From Phallusia fumigata (Eukaryota > Chordata > Ascidiacea > Phlebobranchia > Ascidiidae), in the NCBI GenBank assembly GCA_008931825.1, contig QXVZ01034189.1, positions 36,190 to 100,189 of the forward strand: a DNA stretch of 64,000 nucleotides, written 5' to 3'. The notes under the pieces are model-generated. The model saw only the letters and a program-made list of their open reading frames with translations. It did not search any database and was not told where the DNA came from. The translations under genes were made by a program, and so were the position numbers. Below, piece by piece: positions 33,001 to 45,000 of the stretch. How positions within the stretch are numbered: position 1 is the first letter of the stretch; every line of letters begins with the position of its first letter.

Positions 33001-36000
33001 TTTCTGATACCAACCGGTGCTAGTGACGTTTTAACTGCAGACCTCTGTCTACCGCATAAGAGCAGTAAGCTTGGGGACACTATTTCGTTTGGTCATCGGC
33101 CATGACTGTCAAGAGTCCGGGGCTGGCTGGTTCTTGGAAAAAGTAACTGTCAAGGTAAAATAATCCTTCTTGCTGTAGAACTTCTCTGTTTTCTCACGGT
33201 TTTAAAATTTTACAATTCATTTTTAAAGGAGGACCGAGTAGGTTCGGACGAGTGGGTCTTCGAATGCAATCGATGGCTTGATGCTGGCGAAGATGATGGA
33301 AAGACTGTTCGGGAACTTTACGCTGAACCTGACACCAAAATTATACAACGTTAGTATAGTTTATTTATGACATTTACGTTGATATACGCAAGTATAGTTT
33401 TACCTCATCGTAGCAAATTTTGAACATCTTTCTGTGACAATTCTTTTCAACAATGCCTTTTTCGTCTAATATGACTTTATTCATTTCTTTGCAGCCTCGA
33501 GAGGGCGCAGTCAGGCGGACAAACACAAAGACGGCATGTTGGTATGTTACAAGCTCCATCTTAATTGAACCAACATTCAGAATTCATTTGTTTAATATCG
33601 TACTTATTTGTTCAGTGGGGTCTTGAAAAGTGGAAGTTCCAGCGTGGAAACCAAGTGGTACTGATGAACCACGCCACCCTGAAAGCTGTACGAGTTCGGA
33701 CGGACGCAGGCATCGACGCACTTGGCGACCCTTCCCACCCCCAATGTAAGTGCTGTCGCTCACTGAAATTTGATTCCGTTCATTGGGTTTCGTTTGTCCA
33801 GTACTAGCCATGTACTTATCTTATAAACAGGCGCATTTGAAGTGTTACGCAGAAGATCAAATGTTCGTGTGTTTTCCAACGTCGTACAGCCGTCATTCCA
33901 CATTGCTCTGGACCAAAATCGCATGCTCGGACAGGTATATGCCTGTAAAATTGTTTTACTTTTACTGTCGGATTTAGCATTTAGCAGGATCTTTAACGTC
34001 CAATAAAAGGATTGTTTATTTATTATATTTTCGTCGTTTGTTTTCAGTCGAAAAATTTGATGTCAACTAACAAATAATCTAAATAGAGCATGTTTGCAGG
34101 GCAAGGGTGGTACGTTTTGCGAGTTCCACGTGAAGGTGCAAGCCGACAGGTCGGTACTACTTGAATCTTCCAAATACTCATCTCAACATGCGACGTTTGA
34201 CCCCAGCGGAAAAGCAGCTGACACCCGTGGCAATCCCAGCATACCCGGAAGAACTTTTACCGTATATGTCAAAGTACGCACTATTGCTTAACCCATCGGT
34301 GCCTCGATTTTTGGTTTATTTTTCATATTTTGCGTAGGGCTGCTTCCGGCACGATTCAGTCATTTTGTTAAATACAAGTCCGACCCAAGCATTGGCTGTA
34401 GCCCCCAACGGTGACGTCATTGGCACCGGGCGTCGCTCTGAAGTAGAAATCGCTGGGTCGAAACGGTCTGGAGAAGAGTCTAGGCCCTCCAAGCAGCTTG
34501 CGCTCTTCCGAGTTCTAAAAGTAGCCGAGGGCGTCCGCATGTTCCAGTGCGAGAAAGATCCCAGAAAGTTTCTAAGGATAAAAGACGGACAATGCGATGG
34601 CCTGGTAAGACACAGTGTTAGTTTTAAAAGTGTGAAACTCAAATTGACATTCTTTGTTTAATTTTGTCTCAGGGTTCAGGAGACGTCTATTGTCATTTTA
34701 AAGTGCAAAAATACAAGATAGGAGGATATGTCACCCTACAGTCCATGAAGAATCGCGGTGTGTTTATTGGTCTTAACACAAACGGACAAGCTAGACCCAC
34801 TGTGGACACCGGTGACTCTAACACACAGTTCTATCCCGAGGTTGTCAAATGTAAGTCACGCCTATCTGTTTCCCTTTTTTAACACTTTGAAGCAGCATGG
34901 AGAATATCGAAGCTTAAAATTATTTTAAACTTTTGACATTGCTTTTCTTTTGTAACACTGTCGTCTTACATGTTCTCTAATATTTTATTCTGTAGTCGGA
35001 ATGCGGCGAACAATCAAAGCCGATGAATGGATCACGCCCGAACCATCGTTTGTGGCATCAGCCAGGGAACTTCCAAAACCTCCGAGTTCACAAAGAATCG
35101 TCAGCCCCGAAAAACACAAACCTTCACCGTCCCACGTCACTCTGCAAGAACGGGAGGACAGTAACTCTGGACCCAAAGGTGACTGTTACATAACCGTGCG
35201 TCAAACCGACATATGTCGTTCGCTTTAAATCGCAATAAAACGATTGTTAACAATTTAAGCAAACGAAAGGCTAAGCTTTAGGTATTGAGTGCCGATGAGT
35301 GGTGAGTGTTTCCCAGTTTCAATACGCTAATATCCTAATACCTAGTCCTTGCGTTGCTTGCTCTAATCGTAACATCTATGAAAGATTTTGTTTTTTCTCA
35401 TCGCCGAGTTTAAACGCATTAATGGCTTTCAGATGGAGATTACAGAGTTTACGTAACAACTGGAAACTCGGGATCTACGGAAACGGTCGCACTGTGCGTG
35501 TATGGGGCAAAGGGACAATCGGCACCAATAATACTAGGTACGTTTATGTTTTATTCCCAAGCGTGCTCATTTGGCATCAATCACTGTTGTTTGTTGATAA
35601 TACGACAGGCAAGGGCACAGAGGGCGGTGTGTTTCAATGCGGACAGACGGACGAATTTCAAGCGAACTTAGCAGCGATTGGCGAAATTAGAAAAATCCGA
35701 ATCGGGATGGAGGAGTGTTCGCCGGACTGTGATTGGAGACTTAAACAAGTACGGAAGAATTATCCTTTTTCAGCACGATGTTGCTTCTCGGTTAAAGTCG
35801 CTGTAATTTGAAACTGATTGCATTTTTTACAGGTTAAGATGAAAGACATGTCGAGTAACGAGGTTCTGCGCTTTAAATTCAACCGCTGGCTGTCGCGTTC
35901 ACGTGACGACGGATCAACCATTCGCGAGCTACCCGCCCTTACACAAGACGGATCACCTGCTTTGCCAGGTTGGTTCTATGCATTAAACTGACTTTTTTAC

Positions 36001-39000
36001 AGTTCTGAATCTGATGAAGACTACCTGTAACTTTGAAATTAAAACCATAGTTTGGTGAACAATGAAGTTCCTAGCCACAGCTTTAAAAGTTTATTTGATA
36101 ACCACTCTGAGCAGATTACCGTCTACACTTTATTAAAACAACTGCTTTTCTCTTTCTCTATCCTCTTTTTGCGTTTAAATTTCAAATATTACATTTATAC
36201 ATAATTTTGTTTCTATGTAGTTTTGAGATACCAGGTTCTGGTGCGAACTGGCAGAGGATCCCCACCACCATCGTCGAAGTCTCAAACATCTAGCAAACAA
36301 GTCAAGCAAAGAGCTACCGCAAATTTAAATCCGCCTGAGGTGTATCTTTGTATTCACGGTGACAACTTTGACTCAGGCAGAAGACTGCTTATGCGAAAAC
36401 CAACACAAACACCTGACAGCAGCCAGGGTTCGCAAAAACCCCTGTTCTCTCCTGGACAGGTTAGTAGAAAATCATTGTTAAGCAATTGATTTTCGCAGCT
36501 TTTTGGGCCTTCGTGCTTGCTTTTACAGTGAAATTTTTCTTTAAAAGGACTGTTTCGTCCGGGCCAACTAAATTTGTTTTCTTGCTATTACAACCCCAAA
36601 ATACACAATATGTTTTTACATGCTTTTTTCCCCAACGTAGTTGGACAGATTTGAGATCGAAGCGGTGTCACTGGGCGAACTTACAAAGTGCATTATCAGT
36701 TGTCCCAAATCGTCACAGGAATCGGCAGCTTCTCCCACGCCTTGGTTGTGTGATGAGATTGTGGTTCGCGAATCGGACGGTGCAAGTACCGAATTCGTTT
36801 TTCCATGCAAAAAGTGGGCATGTGGCTTAGAAACTACTACGCATTGGCTGGGTTGCTGTTAATGTTTTGTTTTCGCATCACAGATGGCTGGGAGCGCAAA
36901 AACCGAAATCAAAAACTCAAATTACGATCAAGCTTGGTGAAAAACGTGAAGTCAAGCGCAAGCAAAGCGAAGCCACTGAATATGAAGGTAAACAGCAAAA
37001 ACTTTACAGAAATTCGAACCATGTTAGCATGTAGGTTTAAATTGCATCCTACTTTGGTGGTGAACGAGTAAACAGCTAATTGTTTTCCTAGGTACGCTAT
37101 AGTGGCAGATATCAATGCTGTTGTTGTTGGGTTACAAACCTTTGGTGCTTGTATTTTAAGGTTTGCTTTAATCCTTAATACTGCAAAAGGCAACTTTTTT
37201 GCGTTGTAAATTACATTAAAATTTTTACGCTTGTTTGTTTAGAAGGAGATTGGAAAGTTTCCGTCACAACAGGGACGCAGGAAGACGCTGGCACGTCAGC
37301 AAATGTTATGTTTGTTGCTTTTTCAAGCGACGGGACTTCGTCGGGTCCAGTGTTGCTTGGCAGCGGATCAGATGGTTTATTTTTGAGCGGGACAACTGAA
37401 CGATTTAAGGTGAATATCATAGAACTACCCACATGGATAAGATCTAAAACCAGAAATGTCAAATTAGTATCCCTTCATGAAGCTTCGCCCATATTGGTTT
37501 TTATGCGAATTTTTAGATAATCACAAACAAACAACGTTTTATTAGAGGTAATTTGTTTGTTGCAGCAACCCATTCGCGAGTACTACAAAACCTAGCGCTA
37601 ACGTGCGTTATTTGGGTTGGGTTGAATGTAACAACGTTTTGTTATTGTTGCTGCAAACAAAAGGCGCGTAGAAACCATTTATTTTTGACTAAGGCACACG
37701 CATAGCCAAAAAAGGAAAACAATTTTCTCGCCAGTTTCTCATTTTCAAAAAGTCCGATCTTTAAATGAAAGGCAATATTATTTGTTGTTTAAAAACAATC
37801 AGGTTAACCTGATAAAGCTGGACGACCTGCATAAGATCCGCATCAGTCAGGATTCGTCAGGTGACCACCCGTCGTGGTTTGTTGAACGCCTCAAGTTGAA
37901 AGATCTGAATAGTGATGTTACTTACACGTTGGATGTACGCAAATGGCTTTCAACAACTGTGGAGCCTTACCAAATGACGGTTGAAGTTCCGATTCCAAAA
38001 CCAGGCGAAGAGTTGACTCCAGGTAGATGGGAATTATTACAGATTCGATGTGTTCAGTAAAAATCTCTTTGTAATAAAACCTGTTATTTTCAGGCACGCA
38101 GTATTACACGTGAGCGTTGGTTGATTGCGATACAATGATGACAATCAGAAAATATAATTAATAAACTAGCATAAAAATCAAAACGGTAAAAACAAAAAAC
38201 GGTATTACCTGGATGAAAGATCCGAAGGCCTCTGCACAAATACAAGTATCGTTGCTTACTTTGTAACTTGACACCTTTGTATATTTTACAGTGTTCATGT
38301 ACAAAGTGCTGGTTTACACCGGGAGTATTCTAGGCAGCGACACTGAGGCAAACGTCTTTATCACCATACATGGAGATAAAGGCGACTCAGGGCGAAGGCC
38401 TCTTCACAAATCGCTAAACAACGATACCAGGTTCCAAGAATCTCAGGTAAGTTGCTACATCTTGGTTAAGTAAACAAAATTCAGGTAAAAAGCGTTTTTT
38501 GTTGTCCAATATGTCAGATCGATATATTTGAAGTAGAAGCCGTCGATCTCGGCGAATTAAAGAAGATTGAAATTGGTCATGACGGCATCGGTCCAGGTAC
38601 GTATACACCATATGATATCTTCCACAACGATTAACTGGTTGTCGGTGATGAGTGCATATCAGTTCCCTACCTAATTACTGCCAGGTTTGAATAGGTCCAA
38701 CAAAATGACCTTTGGACCTATAAACAAGTAAAAGTTTTTGAAGAAGTAAATTACTTTAGGCAATGGATGGTTTCTCCACAAAGTGATAATCAAAGAATCA
38801 GACACTTCATCAAAAGACTACATATTCTTCTGCAACAGGCAAGTCACAGCCCAAGGTTCAAATATAACCCTTTTAAGCATGGTAATCTTACATGCTTTTT
38901 TGTGGCAGATGGTTGGACGATGGACAAGACGACGGGAAAATCGAGAGAATTATAGAAGTTGAGCGTAAGTAGAATTCGTACCTTAAAACTTATCGTGTCA

Positions 39001-42000
39001 TTGCGCAGACGATATTATGTCGTATGCCGCCTGTATACAACAAGACAGTTGCCGACCTATCGCATAGTGTGCAAAAGAACAGTAACAGACTTAACGACGG
39101 TTTCAGATCATGCCAAGTATATAGCGTCACACAGGGTGGAGGGTTCTTCAGCGAACTCGACGCCATACGCCCCAGGCACCAAACTTCAATGGTCACCAGA
39201 CGTGGTCGGTTTCTCGTCCGATCACGTCTATCCAAAATCTTCCTCTTGTGCATCCTCGGCTCAGGGTGTCACCAGCAGCAGCACGGCGCATGCTAGCACT
39301 GGATACGGTCCTGTGGCTACTACTAGCGAACCTACATGGAAATTGACACGTAGCGGAATTCCGCGCTATCGCAGGAGTGCTAGTTACAGGAACTCGCGTC
39401 TTTTGAAACGCATGGCGTCTTCCGCACGCTTTAGACGTCGTGTGCCGAGATCTGATGGTAATACTACAACTGAATCGTCCGCTGACGACCAACTGCCCTC
39501 CACCACCCCTTCGTCGCCTTTACGCGACCTCTTACCTTCTTTGTACGTGTGGCCGCAAGACGACTCTTCACCCCCTCCAGTGTTTTTGCTTTCGGCCGAG
39601 GGTGACTCGTCATCTCGACCTTCGCCAACTGTTCGCACGATCCGTGGCAACGCACTGCGCAGTGTTAACAACAACATTGGTCTCCAGCCCTTCCTTCCGC
39701 GTGAGCTCCCCTAATAGCACGCTGAAGAATCCTAACACCCAAGCTACTACCACTACCATATACTATACATTAACAAACGTCGATCAACTTTAAATCACTG
39801 CCGATCAGCCAACTGCTGCTAGAGTTACTGCCAAGTGATCCGTGCCGTTTGATGGTGACTTGCCATTTCTATTCATAGACGTGCGATCGAGCATGCTGGT
39901 ACAGTACAAAGAATATTGCTGCTTGGATACAAACTGTAGAGCTTGTTAGAGCAAATTACTAGTCTTAAGCAAGTATTGATAGGCTTCATATGATCGTCAG
40001 AATTTAAGGATGTTTTGCTGATTCTGAGTTGTTGCAGTTCGTTCTAAATCATGGAAAGAACTTCAAAAATCCTAGTGCATGTTAAGGTAGTAGTGCACGC
40101 CATAGGCAGATTTAGTTAGTGTTGGAAGTTAAAAGGTTTTAGCAATATTGTCGTTGTATAAAAGCGTTCTAAATATCAATCTTCTACTAGAGCACTGTAT
40201 ACATCGTTACGTAAGAGCGTTCCTGTTTTACGACCGGCTGTAAACAGTGGGTCTACATCCGCATTAAGCGTGCGTCTAAACCCAATCAGAAGTAACAAAT
40301 GTAGTAGTGAAAATTATACCCACCTGCTGGTTTAAAATACAACAAATATGTTACAATAATGTAAACATTCGTTTAACTAAGCATTTATTTTTGATTTAGC
40401 TCCTGACGATTCACATCAGGACACCACTACAGGTATACCAAGCTTTTACTCTGCCTTAAGCTCGCGCGCACCAACTGCAACCAGAATTTTGTTTTTACAG
40501 AAGGGGAATACAAAGTCTATATTACTACTGGTTCGCAGTCGAGCGATCAACCCTGTCCAACGGACACCCTTGTTTCTATGGTGATATATGGCGACGACGG
40601 TAAAACCGGCCAGATCTTGTTACAACCGGCTCCGAGCAGGCAAAGTCAGCGAACTGACACTCCGAAACAAGCTGCTCTATTTCTTCCTGGACAAACGGAT
40701 GAATTCAAGGTTACAAATAAAAACATATGAGTGCCATTATTGTGCTCGCTTGTTCGGCTCTTATGCCATGTTTCATTCGTTGGCTTTGTTAAAAGTGTGT
40801 TTCAAAATGGTGGCCCATAGTTTTTGCATCTAATTTGTTTTTTTGGCGTTTGTTGCATCAAGATTGATGTACCAGAGATTGGCGGCATCTACAAGATTCG
40901 AATGTCAATCAACGAGAATTGTGACTGGCAAGGAATCTTCCTTGAGCGAATTCTTCTCATCAAGTCTTCATCCAAACGTGAATTGCTCTTCGTTTGCAAC
41001 AGGTATAAAATCTGTAACAGCTAGCTTCTTACTCTTCAGTAATGCTGTAAAATAAACCCTAAAGGGTCATTTAGTTTATCGTACCAGACATATTTTAGGA
41101 GATGTATAGAGTTTTGCAAAATTAGGCAATGCGAACTAGCTTTAGAATTTTGATGAATGAAATATTTCCAGGTGGTTGTCTGCGATCGAGGACGATCAAG
41201 AAACGATTCGCGAATTTCCAATTACCACCGAAGGCGAACAGCAACTTCCAGGTGAAATTTTATTCAAAATATATGTGATGTAGCAAAAATCCGAATTTAA
41301 GCTTTCCTTACCCTGACACAGTCAACCCGTATTTTATCACTGTGACCACTGGCGACCGACACGCCGCTGACACCGACGCAAACGTTTACGTGACGTTGCG
41401 CGGAGATCGTGGAGATACAGGAAGAAGAAGATTGAATCACACACGTTCCGATGTGCACGTTTTTCAGGTGATAACGACTTTTTATCTCAGTTAACGATTA
41501 AACAAGGTAGTTGAGTAAAGCATGGCGCTTCGAAGTTTTTTGTCATTATCGAATTAAAATGCGAAGGTCCACACAAACGTATAAAACAGACCAAAAGTAG
41601 TGAAAAAGGGTAAGTTTGTCTTTTGTGTTTAATTACATGATAAAATGCCTTGTCGGAACGCCCTGATGCTCTACTTAACTACGTTGGCTTGTTTATTCAT
41701 TAAAAGTTAAAAATAAAGCTGATTAGGATACGTTTTGCTTTGAATGTTTGTGTTGGTTTCACAGCGTGGAAAATCTGCGTCTTTCTCTCTGGAAGCTGTT
41801 GATCTTGGAACGTTACAGGAAATTGTGGTCAGTCACGATGGAAAAGGCTATGGTACGGAAAACAATTTTATTGAAGTGATTGGTCTTAATTTGGTGTCAC
41901 AGTTTTCACTTTCTAAAGGTTTAATCTTAATACGCCTGTTTTAAAGATGTACGTTTTCGATTCTCGAAATTACCAAATTAATTTGTTACTTGCTAACTGC

Positions 42001-45000
42001 AGACGCTGACGAAAATTTAGAAACAAAATATATGGCCGCAGCTCTGCAGAGTTTACCACAAAAATTGGTTAAATACAACTTATATAACAATATTAAAGTT
42101 TGGCATGTATTCAAGAACTCCAATTTTAGGATTACCAATTCAGCAGCGCGTTTTTTTTTTGTTACAGGCGCTGGTTGGTTTCTGGATAAAATCACAGTTC
42201 GCGATCATGAGTTTGCCGCCATCGAGTGGATATTTCCCTGTCATATGTGGTTGGATGATCACGTGGGCGATTGTAAGACCGTCCGACGCTTGTCTGTGCT
42301 TGGGACGTGTGAAGTTAGTTCCGGTGATGACGAACTAATGAAACTGAGTGTTCCTTCAAGTACAGAAACTCAAGAAGGAGGTTGGTAATTTATTTCTGTT
42401 GCAAAAACTTTTCAAACCACTGTTTTGTGGTTTAGGTTGACGTCGTTATAATCTGTGTATCAATGGGCCTCAGTTTTTTCGGCCAAGCATTAAATACCGC
42501 ATGATTTTATCTTTGCTCGGCTATGCTTCCGCTTCGATCTACGCTTTGCTATTACTTAGCTTTATTTATGTTGAATTGAATTCTAGTGATAACAAGTTAT
42601 CGTATATCTCCCAATTTAAACAAAACTAGATGAGAACGAATTCGCCATCAAAGTTTCCGTGGGAGAGGTGATGACGCAAGGCAACGACGCCGTGACGTTG
42701 CTGGGTTACGTGGAGGGTGACGTAGGAAGCTACGGTCCGTTTTCCCTCGGAGAATGGAAACCAGGCGAAGCTAAGGATTTCGAAAGCACCGAGAAGCTGG
42801 AAAATGTCGGTGAAATTAACAAATTAAGGTAGGGCGAGTGTGTTGATATATGCGTGGAAGTATGCACAATATTTTTGGGGTTTCTGTATAGTGTTCCATT
42901 GCATTTGGGTAATTCTTTAAAAAAAACACTTACTTGACAAAAGCATTTAGCTATGGACACTGTCTAAAACATTTTGCCTAATTATACATAATAATGGCCA
43001 ACCTGATATATTGAAGGTAAGGTTGTAATTTATTGTGTGTTACACCAGATTCCTTTTTTTAAATGTCGAAATCATCGAATTTTATGCAGAGTGGAGATGC
43101 AAGATTCTGACCGGGATTTGAATATCTTCCTTCTCGATGTCACTATCAAAAACCGCCGCACACAGGATCTCTTGAGTTTCTTATTCCATCGACGATTACG
43201 AACTTCAACGGGATCAAATGTGAAGGAACTTCCAGCATTAAGAAGCAACCGACCGTACAAAAATCGTAAGTAGCAGCTCTGAATCATCGTTTCTGTAAGG
43301 TTGGTATGTTTGACGATGTGATGTTTTTCTGTAGTCGTGACGTATGTGGTGGATCTGGACATGTCACCTAGCAACGACGACGTCGGGTCAGGGGGAATCC
43401 TCTGCCTGAAATTGTCTGGCGAAGGTGGAACATCTGGTTTTAGGACATTGTTTCGAAGGTAAGTTGTCGCACCATAAACGTCGTAAAAGGAAAGTTGTTT
43501 CTCCGGTTAGTTGTAGACCAAGATAATTGGAAAGACTAGAAATTCAACATTGTTGCGACATTGTTTGTTAATGATTTACCATGCATATGACATAAAATAA
43601 AGATTGGCTTATTATGATTGTGACGCGTTTTAAATGTACTTCCAAATGCAGAACGGACGGTTTCAAAGCCACAAAGCGGGAGAAGGGTTATACATTTGAA
43701 ATGACTGCAGTTGACCTCGGTCGCCTTATAACTGCAACTCTGGTTTACTTGTCGGACGATGACGTAACAGCGGGCGAGTATCAGTTGTTTAATCTTCGTT
43801 TGTAACCAAAAACCTGTTTGTGACAAAAAATCTCCTAAAATGTTTTTAGACCAGTTTTGAAAAGTATCTCGCCTCTAAACTGCACTCTTTCCTAGCTGAT
43901 ATAGTAGAACCACAACACTTGCAAGCTTGCTTGTATTCCCCAGCAAACTATAACTCGCAAGCAATAAAAATAACTAGCACCCCACCAGCAAGGTTTACGA
44001 TCAAAACTTGAAATAAAAACTTGAAATAGCTCTGAAAGACATCGGAGAAATTTCCTAAACGTCTAACCGGTCATGTAATTGTGGCACAGTTTGGTTGAAA
44101 GTAATTTTTTTGTTCTGGCAGGAGGGGGTTGGGTTGTCGAAGATATCTCTGTCAAAGTGCCAGATCTGCCGAATTTCTTTGCTGGCGAATACAAACCGGA
44201 ACCGACCTACAGCTCAAAGGTTCAACACGCATTTCAATCTATTCCTTCTGTGTCTCGCGTGGAGAAGGAGTACCAACTGGTGAAGTATGAAGCGGGCCGT
44301 GAATTAAACAGAACATTCCGGAAGGCATCAGCTATACGACCCAGAAAGAATGTAAAACCTCCTGAAGTATCATCAACAGGAGAATGGTTCCTTACTCTCA
44401 CAACTTCCAAATACAATGAAGTAAGCGGAAACTTTGTTGTACAACGGGCGAGTTAAATTTTTGTTGCTATTTAGACATTTTGTAGAGTTGTCTGTCGTAT
44501 ACATCTAGTTTTTAATTTTTAGTAATGTTTCAGTATTCTTAAAGTCATAATTTGTTAAAATAAAGTGCAGACAAAATATTTGGTGTAAGTTTGCTATTAC
44601 ATTGATAATTCGAAATATACCCTTCTGTTTGGCCACATCAAAAACCGTTTTGTTTTATCAGGCTTCTATTTTTAACCGAATCTCGGCACGTGTTTTCGGA
44701 AACCGTGGTTGTTCTGACGTTTTTGATCTGTCGCATGACGTCACTCGCGAGAAAACTAGCAAATTCGACAATCCCGAGTTTATTACGAGAATCGGCAACA
44801 TTAAACTAGACGAAACACTTGGCTTAATCTACATGATTCGATTTACGATCAGCAAAGAGGCCGATGTTCGCATACATAAGGTACCCGTACTTTGTTCTAA
44901 TTTTGCAAAACGTGGTACCGATATCACTTTCATTCCTATCAGGTTAAGTTAAAGGATGCTGCCACAGAGCAGGAGTACTTGGCGCAGGTAACAGCACAGG

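Noticed and set aside
36641-36862. Read-through of the PLAT4 exon past 36813
   Set aside because: Splicing at GTGGGC to 36884 restores the CKKW core of the PLAT repeat; read-through soon stops.
38959-39106. Coding use of the stretch before 39107 as part of the linker exon
   Set aside because: Phase from the preceding exon (ends 38964, phase 1) fits the TTTCAG acceptor at 39106; the earlier acceptor at 39008 leads to an early stop.
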